Source of the DNA: Paracoccaceae bacterium
Lineage (GTDB): Bacteria > Pseudomonadota > Alphaproteobacteria > Rhodobacterales > Rhodobacteraceae
NCBI GenBank assembly: GCA_902602765.1
Contig: CACKSH010000018.1
Coordinates: forward strand, 1 to 36,316
Direction of reading: 5' to 3'
Length of the DNA: 36,316 nucleotides
The position numbers were made by a program, and so were the translations under genes. Shown piece after piece: positions 18,180-26,484 of this stretch (its first letter is position 1; the number at the start of each line of letters is the position of its first letter). The notes beneath the pieces are model-generated. The model was not told where the DNA came from, did no database searches, and saw only the letters and a program-made list of their open reading frames with translations.

Positions 18180-18322
18180 GACATACCCCAATCTCTGTCT
18201 TCAACTCGGTCAATTAGCCACTCTAATTGCCATATCTCTGATCCGCCTAAGGCACTGAAAACATTCAAAACCTCTTGCAAATCAGTGGCTGTATCTTCTT
18301 CACTTCTTTCATGAAAATCCAT
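18170..18322 (-). CDS. Small acidic protein encoded upstream of hemP
   Basis: A 50-residue frame starting MDFHERSEEDTATDLQEVLN and ending DRDWGMSWL. AAAAGGGA lies about 10 bases upstream of its ATG, and it runs 10 bases into hemP in another frame, both of which suggest a real, coupled gene. The protein is acidic and tryptophan-containing, with no membrane segment and no family I recognise. Its place as first gene of the hemP transcript suggests a role in iron or heme uptake, or a leader that tunes hemP translation. Confidence 0.55.
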   Translation of the reverse strand: MDFHERSEEDTATDLQEVLNVFSALGGSEIWQLEWLIDRVEDRDWGMSWL

Positions 18323-18399
18323 ATCAATCGTGTCCCTTTTTAATGGTGGAGAGTAGCTTGCAAGGATTCGAGCTGGCTGTAAAAAATCTTGATTGATTT

Positions 18400-18422
18400 A
18401 ATCAGGAATGTCAATCCTGATT
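18400..18422. promoter_or_regulatory. Inverted repeat AATCAGGA-N7-TCCTGATT
   Basis: Perfect 8-bp arms (18400-18407 and 18415-18422) around a 7-base centre, the size of a typical dimeric-regulator operator. It lies between the hemP side (start of the small gene at 18322) and the promoter of the DUF4856 gene. Its right arm is shared with the larger inverted repeat at 18416-18476. Confidence 0.7.
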
Positions 18423-18476
18423 ATTTTTATCAGATTTATTGACAAAGTTAAAATAAAGCTGATAAAAATAGTCAGG
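18416..18476. repeat. 18-bp inverted repeat flanking a promoter
   Basis: Left arm CCTGATTATTTTTATCAG (18416-18433) and right arm CTGATAAAAATAGTCAGG (18459-18476) are reverse complements at 17 of 18 positions, separated by 25 bases. The spacer contains TTGACA and the right arm covers the likely -10. A regulator bound at both arms, possibly looped, or a cruciform, would block the promoter. Confidence 0.8.
18439..18466 (+). promoter_or_regulatory. Putative sigma-70 promoter of the DUF4856 gene
   Basis: TTGACA at 18439-18444 and GATAAA at 18461-18466 with a 16-base spacer. Transcription would begin near 18473, giving a short leader that includes the AGGAGA ribosome site at 18497-18502 before the ATG at 18508. 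Confidence 0.55.
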
Positions 18477-18507
18477 TTTAATGTTTTCATCAAGATAGGA
18501 GAAATCG

Positions 18508-19911
18508 ATGATTATGAAAAGGCTCAAAGCCACCACAGCAATTGTAGCCATTGCGCTGTCCGGCACTATGGCACTGTCTGATGGGTATGGCCCATTCCCA
18601 GTAACACTTCAGGGTTATAGTGGAGATAAAACTAATACCGTTTCTTACTCAGGACAAATTGCAAGGCATGTATTAGAGCAAAGCCTAAAAAAATTAGCCG
18701 GCAAGGGAAATGGCGGTGGAAACGCTGTTGATTTGGAAGCACAGATGCTTTCATATTTCAATGGTTCGGATGAAGACCTTCCAATAATTGCGCCTAAATC
18801 AAAAGATGGATTTAAAATTAAACAAACATCTTTGCACCAAATCTCAAAAGGTAAAAATATCTCTGGTAAGTTTTATGATGGCGCTATGCCAGCATGGCCT
18901 GGCAACATGTCTGGAAAAGACGCGGCATATAATATGATTGCCATGGCAGCTAAATCTAATAAGGGTTTTGATGCAGATACTGGATATGACTGGGCTCAAT
19001 TGATCTCAAAATATACTATGGGAGCAATGGCCTATAATCAGGCTGTAGATAATTACCTTGATGAGAAACTCAGTGCAGAGAAAAAACCTAATAATAAGCC
19101 GTACAAAGATGGAGTTCATTACACTGGAAAAGAACATTCTTGGGATGAGGCATTTGGATATTGGGGCGCAGCAGCTCACCAGCATGGTTTTAATCCAAAT
19201 AAAGTTTATGAAATTGCGAAAATGAAAAATCAGGGTGCCGCCGATAAAAACGGAGACGGAATGGTTGACCTTAAATCGGAATATGTATTTGGACCGTGCT
19301 ACTATGCGGCTGCATTTGATAGATCAGGCACAAAATCTACAAACTACACCAATACACTGTTTGATGCTTTCTTGGATGGTCGTAAATTGATCACTGCTGC
19401 GGCGGGAGATGCATTATCAGATAGTGAGCGTTCTCAGTTAAAGGGTTATGCTGCCACAATCGAAGAAAATTGGGAAAAAGTACTTGCGGAAGCGGTATTT
19501 AAATATGCCGGTTCGGTATACAAAGACATTAATAAAATGAAAGATCTAAGTGGCGATGATTTGAATAAAGCTTATCGAGCTTATGCAAAACATTGGGGAG
19601 AGCTAAAAGGTTTCGCCATGGCTATGCAGTCTGGTAAAAGTAATCTTGGAGCAACTGCTACAAAAATGAACGAACTAATGGGTTTCGGACCTGTTACGCT
19701 AAATAATTCTTACGTAACTGGCATGGACTCCAACGGTAATTTCGTAATGGATCGCAAGAGATCGTGGTCTGATTATCAGCTGCATATGCTTAAGATACAG
19801 CAAATGATGGTCGATCAGTTTAGCGTTAAAGCCCGTGTAAATGACGGCCTTAACGATCTGCAAGCGCTAACAGATAAATTAGACTCTGCAAGTAGTGCAG
19901 AAACTGATTAA
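18508..19911 (+). CDS. DUF4856 / imelysin-like secreted protein
   Basis: Exported protein of 467 residues. A signal peptide spans about 1-23 (MIMKRLKATT, hydrophobic core, ending TMALS). The mature part contains SYSGQIARHVLEQSLKKL, repeated helical segments, EHSWDEAFGYWG and a calcium-loop-like DKNGDGMVD near residue 250. These fit my memory of the DUF4856 family, related to imelysin-type iron-regulated proteins, but that link is by pattern only. AGGAGA precedes the ATG. The gene opposes the hemP operon across a gap packed with inverted repeats, so co-regulation by iron is a reasonable inference. Cellular role unproven. Confidence 0.72.
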   Translation: MIMKRLKATTAIVAIALSGTMALSDGYGPFPVTLQGYSGDKTNTVSYSGQIARHVLEQSLKKLAGKGNGGGNAVDLEAQMLSYFNGSDEDLPIIAPKSKDGFKIKQTSLHQISKGKNISGKFYDGAMPAWPGNMSGKDAAYNMIAMAAKSNKGFDADTGYDWAQLISKYTMGAMAYNQAVDNYLDEKLSAEKKPNNKPYKDGVHYTGKEHSWDEAFGYWGAAAHQHGFNPNKVYEIAKMKNQGAADKNGDGMVDLKSEYVFGPCYYAAAFDRSGTKSTNYTNTLFDAFLDGRKLITAAAGDALSDSERSQLKGYAATIEENWEKVLAEAVFKYAGSVYKDINKMKDLSGDDLNKAYRAYAKHWGELKGFAMAMQSGKSNLGATATKMNELMGFGPVTLNNSYVTGMDSNGNFVMDRKRSWSDYQLHMLKIQQMMVDQFSVKARVNDGLNDLQALTDKLDSASSAETD

Positions 19912-19927
19912 TATCTAAATATTGAAC

Positions 19928-19955
19928 TAGTAAGGGCATTATTGTGCCCTTACTA
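19928..19955 (+). terminator. Hairpin after the DUF4856 gene (no U-tract)
   Basis: TAGTAAGGGCA (19928-19938) pairs perfectly with TGCCCTTACTA (19945-19955) around a 6-base loop. No T-run follows, so it may be a weak terminator, an mRNA 3'-end stabiliser or an intercistronic attenuator before the hydroxylase gene 20 bases on. Confidence 0.6.
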
Positions 19956-19975
19956 CAGCCAAGTGGTAGCCATCA

Positions 19976-21004
19976 ATGGACGATATTAACCTTATTGATT
20001 TCTTTCTATCCGACTTTATTAATCCAAAAAAAAGAGTTTTTTCGGGATATTTAATATTGTCGATAGTGCTGGCCGCTCTCTGGCTTTTATTTATAAAACA
20101 ACAGAGCTTTAGAGGTGCTTTAAAAAAGATTTTTGATAAAAAAATACTGTGGTCAGGATCTGCAAAAGCTGATTATAAACTCTTTTTAGTAAACAGAATA
20201 TTTACTTTCTTCATATCACCCTTACTGATTTCACAAGTTGCTATTTCTACGGCAATATATTTGTTTTTACATAGCGTAGATATTTTTAATCAGAATTTAT
20301 TCGCAAACACTCCAACTAGCGTTATAATTACGTTGTTTACAATTACTCTATTCGTGGTTGACGATTTCACAAAGTACATCGTCCATCGTTGGATGCACAA
20401 AATACCACTTTTGTGGGCTATACATAAAGTGCACCACTCAGCAAAAACAATGACACCAATTACAGTTTACCGAGTTCACCCTTTAGAAGGGGTGTTATTT
20501 TCGTTAAGAAGTGTTTTTGCTCAGGGCCTGGTGATTCCAAGCTTTTTGTTTTTTTTCGGCAATGCTGTAGATCTTTACACAATCGTCGGAGTTAACATAC
20601 TGGTATTTTTTTTCCACGCAACCGGATCAAATTTACGACACAGTCATATAGATATAGCCTATTGGAAATGGCTTGAGCATATTTTGATTTCACCATCACA
20701 GCATCAAGTACACCACTCCATTGCAGACGCGCATTATGATAAAAATTTTGGGGCTGCATTAGCAATATGGGATTGGGTTTTTGGATCATTACACCTATCA
20801 GAAAATAAGGGTGATGTAGTATTTGGTTTGGATACGTACGAAAGTGGGAAAGAGGGGAAAATAAAGGATCTTTATCTGGATCCAATCTACGAAATCGCAA
20901 GAATTATCAAAATATTCGCTGTTAGAATAGTATCGCAGGCACTCAATAGGCTTTTACTAATTAAAAATCTCTTTTTAGCCCAAATAAAGAAAAATAGATC
21001 TTAA
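19976..21004 (+). CDS. Sterol desaturase / fatty acid hydroxylase superfamily membrane protein
   Basis: Integral-membrane di-iron oxygenase of 342 residues. Several hydrophobic segments occupy about residues 22-40, 70-130 and 175-215. The histidine clusters that bind the metals are HRWMH, HKVHHS, HATGSNLRHSH and HQVHHS, in family order. Likely substrates are membrane lipids, for example carotenoid, hopanoid or fatty acyl groups, but none can be named. It follows the DUF4856 gene on the same strand across a hairpin, so partial co-transcription is possible. It may require iron supply, which suits its neighbours. Confidence 0.88.
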   Translation: MDDINLIDFFLSDFINPKKRVFSGYLILSIVLAALWLLFIKQQSFRGALKKIFDKKILWSGSAKADYKLFLVNRIFTFFISPLLISQVAISTAIYLFLHSVDIFNQNLFANTPTSVIITLFTITLFVVDDFTKYIVHRWMHKIPLLWAIHKVHHSAKTMTPITVYRVHPLEGVLFSLRSVFAQGLVIPSFLFFFGNAVDLYTIVGVNILVFFFHATGSNLRHSHIDIAYWKWLEHILISPSQHQVHHSIADAHYDKNFGAALAIWDWVFGSLHLSENKGDVVFGLDTYESGKEGKIKDLYLDPIYEIARIIKIFAVRIVSQALNRLLLIKNLFLAQIKKNRS

Positions 21005-21129
21005 AAAACAAAAAACTTTTAAAGAGTAATATTTTATCTGATTTAAAAAGATGGGGACAGTTGCATTCAATAAAATTGATGCTAATTGATCATTCGAAGT
21101 AGTATTATTTTTTATCTTTAGGGACCCTC

Positions 21130-22272
21130 ATGAGAAAACTTGATGACTTCGGATTTGGCACTCAAATCCGTAAATCCCCTTTTTTTGACGCAACATTAGA
21201 ATGGGGTGCTACGGGTTTTTCTGTGTATAACCACATGTATATACCAAGAGACTTTGGAGATCCTGAACAGAATTTCTGGAACCTAGTTAATGAAGCGATA
21301 CTTTGCGATGTATCTGTTGAGCGACAGGTAGAAATTTCCGGGCCTGACGCCGCAAAATTTGTACAACTTTTGACACCAAGAGATCTATCCAAAATGAAAG
21401 TTGGTCAGTGCAAATACATACTGATAACAAATCAAGACGGTGGACTTCTCAACGATCCAGTACTTTTGAAATTAGCGGATAATCGTTTTTGGATTTCTTT
21501 AGCAGATAGTGATATTTTGTTGTGGGCACAGGGTGTCGCAGTAAATACTGAATTTGACGTTGATATTTTTGAACCAGACGCGTCACCATTGCAACTGCAG
21601 GGGCCAAAATCTCGAGATATTATGATTAAGTTATTTGATGAAAGCATCTTAGATCTTAAATACTATTGGCATCGAGAATATAAGTGGAACGGTATTTCCC
21701 TAGTTGTTTCTCGCACCGGCTGGTCTAGCGAACTTGGATACGAGATATTTCTCACAGATAAAACAATGGGTCGTGAACTCTGGAACCATATAATGTTAAT
21801 AGGGGAACCTATGGGGCTTAAACCGGGTCACACATCATCAATCCGACGGATCGAAGGTGCTATGTTGTCGTATCATGCAGACGCAGATATTACCACAAAT
21901 CCTTTCGAATTAGGTCTCGATCGGCTTGTAAATCTAAATGTATCCCATGACTTTATTGGGAAAAAAGCACTTGCTAGAATCAAAACGGAAGGTGTGAAAC
22001 AAAACCAGGTTGGCCTGGTGCTTAAATGTGATCCTCTAAAGGGCCCTAATAATAAATTTTGGACTATTAAAAATGGAGAGCAAAAAGTAGGAAAAGTAAC
22101 ATCAGCAATTTACTCACCAAGGCTCAAAAAAAATATAGCACTGGCAATGGTTTCTTCAAACGCCATTGAGAAGGGGGTAACATTGCAGGTTGAAACATCA
22201 ATTGGATCATTTCCTGCACAAGTCGTTGAGTTACCGTTTTATGATCCAAACAAAAGTATTACCAAAAGTTGA
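21130..22272 (+). CDS. GcvT/DmdA-family tetrahydrofolate-dependent methyl- or aminomethyl-transferase
   Basis: Folate-binding enzyme of 380 residues. Segments typical of the GcvT fold are VERQVEISGPDAAKF, LLTPRD, GGLLNDPVLLKLADN, SRTGWSSELGYEIFL and FIGKKAL, with the C-terminal GcvT_C domain from about 285. The N-terminal part (FSVYNHMYIP) and middle resemble DMSP demethylase DmdA more than the glycine-cleavage T protein, and no gcvH or gcvP is nearby. DmdA itself cannot be claimed by eye, because DmdA-like paralogues are common. Its ATG has an AGGGA site. It converges with the class III PLP enzyme of the phosphonate operon. Confidence 0.85.
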   Translation: MRKLDDFGFGTQIRKSPFFDATLEWGATGFSVYNHMYIPRDFGDPEQNFWNLVNEAILCDVSVERQVEISGPDAAKFVQLLTPRDLSKMKVGQCKYILITNQDGGLLNDPVLLKLADNRFWISLADSDILLWAQGVAVNTEFDVDIFEPDASPLQLQGPKSRDIMIKLFDESILDLKYYWHREYKWNGISLVVSRTGWSSELGYEIFLTDKTMGRELWNHIMLIGEPMGLKPGHTSSIRRIEGAMLSYHADADITTNPFELGLDRLVNLNVSHDFIGKKALARIKTEGVKQNQVGLVLKCDPLKGPNNKFWTIKNGEQKVGKVTSAIYSPRLKKNIALAMVSSNAIEKGVTLQVETSIGSFPAQVVELPFYDPNKSITKS

Positions 22273-22313
22273 GATGCTTTTTTAACCATTAATCGACGCC
22301 ATCCGCTTATGAT

Positions 22314-23657
22314 CTATATGTTTACTTTGCAAATTTCAAACACTTGATCTAAACTTTCAGCTAGCACTGTTGATAGATTATTTATCTCTGTTTCATTAAT
22401 AATATAAGGAGGCGCTAATAGTACATGATCTCCTATTTTTCCATCGACGGTACCAGACATAGGGTAGCACAATAACCCTTTATCCTTCGCGACAGACTTA
22501 ATTTTTCTTGCGATACCATAGGATGATGGAAAAGGCTCTTTTGACTCTCTATCTTGAACAATTTCTAAACCATAAAATAATCCTCTACCACGAATATCCC
22601 CAACATGGGCATGTTGGGCAAACTTGGCACGCAGAGTATCCTTGAGAAGATCGCCACTATTATTGACATTTTTTAAGATGTTATCATTCAATAAAACGTC
22701 TAAAACAGCATTGGCTGCTGCTGCTGCCATAGGGTGTCCCAGATAAGTATGGCCATGCTGAAAAAAACCAGAGCCATTTTTTATGGCTGCATATATTTTA
22801 TCAGTACAAATAGTTGCTCCTATTGGTTGATATCCTGCGCCGAGACCTTTTGCTACACAAACAATATCAGGCGCAATACCCTCTTGCTCATAGGCAAAAA
22901 GAGTTCCTGTGCGCCCCATACCACACATAACTTCGTCTAGGATTAGAAGAACCCCATTACGATTACAAATTTCTCTGATAGTTTTAAAATAACCATCTAC
23001 GGCAGGGACCGCTCCAAGTGTTGCCCCCACGACCGGTTCTGCAACAAATGCCATTACATTCTGAGAACCAAGTTGCTCAATAGTTACTTCTAATTCATTA
23101 GCTACCCGTTGACCAAATTCAAATTCTGTCTCAGTGTCATACTTCTCTCGGTAAGCATAACAAGGTGCTATATGATGAGTATCGATCAATATAGGCTCAA
23201 ACTTTGAGCGTCTCCATTCATTTCCACCCACCGCTAATGCTCCAAGCGTATTTCCGTGATAGCTTTGTCGCCGTGCAATTACTTCTTTTTTACTTGGCTG
23301 GCCGATCTCGATAAAATATTGTCTGGCTAACTTTAAAGCTGCTTCAATCGCCTCTGAGCCACCTGAAACCAAATAGACTTGGCTCAAATCACCAGCGGCG
23401 TTATTAATAAGTGTAGTCGCCAATCTCTCTGCAGGTTCAGAGGTAAAAAAGGAAGTATGTGCATACGCTAAAACATCTAGCTGTTTATGAAGCGCGCTGA
23501 TAATTTTCGGGTGCGAGTGACCTAAGCAAGAGACGGCAGCACCACCGGAGGCATCCAAATATTTCTTTCCAGCTTGATCAAAAATAAAGCACCCTTCGCC
23601 TCCTGAGGCTGTTGGCAATTCATCATGAGTATGTCTGGGAAAGATATGACTAACCAA
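22314..23657 (-). CDS. Class III PLP-dependent aminotransferase-like enzyme in the phosphonate operon
   Basis: Fold-type I PLP enzyme of 447 residues. The PLP motifs are SGGSEAIEAALKLAR, YHGNTLGALA, LILDEVMCGMGRTG and the Schiff-base lysine in VCVAKGLGAGY. A TTG at 23657 with AGGAAC upstream is the best start. It is 95 bases downstream of phnY on the same strand, so it may be the last gene of the phn operon. Specificity is unknown. Possibilities are an omega-amino acid:pyruvate aminotransferase, a second 2-aminoethylphosphonate transaminase, or a PbfA-like lyase acting on 1-hydroxy-2-aminoethylphosphonate, since PbfA belongs to this fold. The last two are inferred from position. Confidence 0.85.
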   Translation of the reverse strand: MVSHIFPRHTHDELPTASGGEGCFIFDQAGKKYLDASGGAAVSCLGHSHPKIISALHKQLDVLAYAHTSFFTSEPAERLATTLINNAAGDLSQVYLVSGGSEAIEAALKLARQYFIEIGQPSKKEVIARRQSYHGNTLGALAVGGNEWRRSKFEPILIDTHHIAPCYAYREKYDTETEFEFGQRVANELEVTIEQLGSQNVMAFVAEPVVGATLGAVPAVDGYFKTIREICNRNGVLLILDEVMCGMGRTGTLFAYEQEGIAPDIVCVAKGLGAGYQPIGATICTDKIYAAIKNGSGFFQHGHTYLGHPMAAAAANAVLDVLLNDNILKNVNNSGDLLKDTLRAKFAQHAHVGDIRGRGLFYGLEIVQDRESKEPFPSSYGIARKIKSVAKDKGLLCYPMSGTVDGKIGDHVLLAPPYIINETEINNLSTVLAESLDQVFEICKVNI

Positions 23658-23752
23658 AATTCGTTCCTAAAATTGCTTTGCTTTATCCTTCTTTTAATAA
23701 ATCTTTTAAGTGAATAAAATAAAATCACTCAAATAAAATTTTTAGCTAAATA

Positions 23753-25201
23753 TTATTCTGGCCACGGTAAGGAATATGTCTTTACATTGGTAAAAAAACG
23801 CATTGCTTCAATTACACCTTCTTTCACTGCATTCCCGCTGTCTTTTATTCCACCAAAAGGTGACATTTCTATTCTATAACCGGGCTGTTCCCAAATATTA
23901 CATGTACCCACATCCAAGTTATTAATATATGTAATTGCTCTATTTAAATCATTCGTACACACCCCAGAGGATAACCCAAATTGTGTGCTATTTGATATTT
24001 TTATTACCTCATCATCTGAATCGGGAACTCTTACTATAGGTATTATCGGACCAAAGGTTTCTTCCATAACCAATTCACTATCATGCGGCACCCTATCTAC
24101 AACTATGGGGGGCAAAAGAGCACCACTCCTACCTGGATGATATAATATCTCCGCTCCTTCTTTTTCAGCCTGCAAGACCCTATTTTCGAATAACTCAGCA
24201 GCTTCATCGTGTATAACGCACCCTAACTCAGTTTTAGGATCTTGAGGATCTCCATATTTAATTTTCTTAGCTTTTTCGAGAACGATCGGCACAAGTGCAT
24301 CAGCGATACTTTCTTGAACTAAAATGCGTTTTATTGCGGTACACCTCTGGCCAGAGTTTCCCGTAGCTCCCGCTACAGCAATGGTAGCTGCCTTCTCCAA
24401 ATCACTTCCTGAAAGATCATTACAAACAATCAATGGATCATTCCCGCCAAGCTCAAGAGCCTGCCGCTTGTATCCCGCTTTTGATGCTATCAACTTACCG
24501 ACTGGCACACCTCCAGTGAAAGTAATTATATCGATATGTTCATTAAGCATCATTTCTTCGCCAATATCTCCCGGAAGCCCAGTAACAATCTGGAACATCT
24601 CTGGCGGCAACCCTGCCTCATATAAAATATCAGCTAAAGTTATGGCCGTAAGAGGTGTGAGTTCGGTTGGCTTACATACCATGCAGTTATTTGTTGCAAT
24701 CGATGGAGCTATTTTGTGACTGACCATGTTTAGCGGATGGTTAAAGGGCGTTATTGCACTAATCGAGCGAACAGGTTCTCGCTTAGTAAATATTTTACGC
24801 TCTTTTCCATTATGCGTTAAATCACAAGAAAAGATTTGCCCATCATCATTCATCGCTTGAGCTGCAGCAAATTGATAAACATCTTGTGCACGTTTCGTCT
24901 CATAAATTGCGTGCTGATGACAAATGCCTAATTCTAAAGTTAGCCATTTAGCCAAATAATCCTGCTTTTCTGCTATTATTTCACCAGTTCTTTGAAGAAT
25001 TTTACTACGCTCATATCTACTAAGTGAGGGTTTGTAATCTGCCGCTATTTTAAACGCTTTTGCCGCATGCTCTGCAGTACCAGCAGGTACCGTACCAACA
25101 ACTTCGTTTGTATAAGGGTATTTGACTTCAATAACTTTCTCCGTAACGACTTTTTCTCCACCGATACGCATTCCCTCATGACGTATATCGTTTTTTAACA
25201 T
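23753..25201 (-). CDS. phnY: Phosphonoacetaldehyde dehydrogenase
   Basis: Oxidises phosphonoacetaldehyde to phosphonoacetate with NAD, the middle step of the PhnW-PhnY-PhnA route. ALDH-superfamily protein of 482 residues with the general base in ALELGGNDP (Glu250) and the catalytic Cys287 in [12 protein letters not shown]. His155 in TPFNHPLN and Arg286 next to the cysteine match the phosphonate-binding His and Arg described for the Sinorhizobium enzyme, which favours PhnY over other aldehyde dehydrogenases. The start has AGGA upstream, 13 bases after the phnA stop. Middle of a tight phnW-phnA-phnY operon. Confidence 0.93.
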   Translation of the reverse strand: MLKNDIRHEGMRIGGEKVVTEKVIEVKYPYTNEVVGTVPAGTAEHAAKAFKIAADYKPSLSRYERSKILQRTGEIIAEKQDYLAKWLTLELGICHQHAIYETKRAQDVYQFAAAQAMNDDGQIFSCDLTHNGKERKIFTKREPVRSISAITPFNHPLNMVSHKIAPSIATNNCMVCKPTELTPLTAITLADILYEAGLPPEMFQIVTGLPGDIGEEMMLNEHIDIITFTGGVPVGKLIASKAGYKRQALELGGNDPLIVCNDLSGSDLEKAATIAVAGATGNSGQRCTAIKRILVQESIADALVPIVLEKAKKIKYGDPQDPKTELGCVIHDEAAELFENRVLQAEKEGAEILYHPGRSGALLPPIVVDRVPHDSELVMEETFGPIIPIVRVPDSDDEVIKISNSTQFGLSSGVCTNDLNRAITYINNLDVGTCNIWEQPGYRIEMSPFGGIKDSGNAVKEGVIEAMRFFTNVKTYSLPWPE

Positions 25202-25214
25202 TTACTATATTCCT

Positions 25215-26459
25215 CTATGACGCTGCTGCTTGTGTTGCGTAGTAAAACGCATCGAAATTTCTTAATTCCGGGGCATTTGGAAGTTCCATAACCTTATTTA
25301 CAATAAATGGGACATCCTGCTCTGTTAAACCTCCATGAGATCGAAGTGGTTCTTTTAATGCTGCAAGATCATGTCGGTCTTCACTTGTACCTATGGTAAG
25401 GTTTTCAGTTGAAATCATAACTATGTCGCCAATCCGATCACCTGGCAAATCGTAAGTTTCAATTGCTTCATTTTTATCAATAACCTTGAGAATTTCTGGA
25501 CAAGCAGCTATTTTATTTATTACGCCATTAACATCACAATTATCTGATAAATATGCAGTTGCGAAAGAACCCAATGCGCCGTGATGTACCACGTAGGGAT
25601 CAGTTATTGGTAAAATGACTCTCGCTTTTCCTAGACCCAGCCACTCATCCATTTTATCTTGCATATAGATAACAGCTGGCTCTTTATTGTCATCATGTTT
25701 AGGCTTCATTCCGTGATCCGCTGTAACGACAATTGCAACATCAAATTTTTGCAGTTCACCTAAATAACGATCAAACATTGCGTAAAAGTCTTTAGCTCCC
25801 TGCTCTTGCGGAGAAAATTTATGCTGCACATAATCCGTTGTAGAAAGGTACATAATATCGGGCTTCATTTCGGTCAGTAACTTTATGCCAGCCGCAAAGA
25901 CAAACTCAGATAACTCTGCAGAATAAACCTCTGGGACAGCCATACCCAGCCATTCGTTTGCATTTTCCACACCATTATTTGCGACAGATGTTTCATCCGC
26001 CCGCTCAGCTGAAAATGCTATTGCCCGACCATCGTCAAATTTGAGACCAGCACTTAACAAGGCGCGCAGCTTGTCTTTCGCCGTGACCATCGCCACACGC
26101 GCACCCGCCTCATAAAACCTAGAGAAAACAGTCGGTGCTCTGAGAAAGCGCACATCATTCATCATCACCTCTTCCCCAGTATCGGGATCAAAGAGATAGT
26201 TACCACAAATCCCATGTACAGCAGGAGGGCGACCGGTAGCAATCGACAAATTGTTGGGGTTCGTAAAGCTTGGAATAACAGAATGCGCAATTCGATCAGT
26301 GCCAGTTTCACGCATCATCTGTAAATTTGGCATTAATCCTTCAGCTATCGCCACATCTAAATATTCAGGTTCACAACCGTCCAGGCAGATTGCAATAGCA
26401 CATCTTTTTGGCATCGGATAAGTTCTTTCATTAGCGATTACATGGGGTACTAGTGTCAT
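25215..26459 (-). CDS. phnA: Phosphonoacetate hydrolase
   Basis: Zinc enzyme of the alkaline-phosphatase superfamily that cleaves the C-P bond of phosphonoacetate to acetate and phosphate. Visible metal and nucleophile motifs are AICLDGCEPEY, the nucleophilic threonine in PSFTNPNN, STTDYVQHKF, VTADHGMKPKH and VVHHGALG. The start is placed at the ATG at 26459 (414 residues) because GGGA lies about 7 bases upstream. The open frame extends further left, but that stretch is antisense-like overlap with phnW. It follows phnW by 25 bases and precedes phnY by 13. Confidence 0.95.
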   Translation of the reverse strand: MTLVPHVIANERTYPMPKRCAIAICLDGCEPEYLDVAIAEGLMPNLQMMRETGTDRIAHSVIPSFTNPNNLSIATGRPPAVHGICGNYLFDPDTGEEVMMNDVRFLRAPTVFSRFYEAGARVAMVTAKDKLRALLSAGLKFDDGRAIAFSAERADETSVANNGVENANEWLGMAVPEVYSAELSEFVFAAGIKLLTEMKPDIMYLSTTDYVQHKFSPQEQGAKDFYAMFDRYLGELQKFDVAIVVTADHGMKPKHDDNKEPAVIYMQDKMDEWLGLGKARVILPITDPYVVHHGALGSFATAYLSDNCDVNGVINKIAACPEILKVIDKNEAIETYDLPGDRIGDIVMISTENLTIGTSEDRHDLAALKEPLRSHGGLTEQDVPFIVNKVMELPNAPELRNFDAFYYATQAAAS

Positions 26460-26484
26460 TAAATTTCCCTTTTGATATATAAGA

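Noticed and set aside
100-22272. DMSP demethylation pathway made of the DmdB-like ligase and the DmdA-like enzyme
   Set aside because: The two genes are about 19 kb apart with unrelated genes between, and both belong to families with many paralogues of other function.
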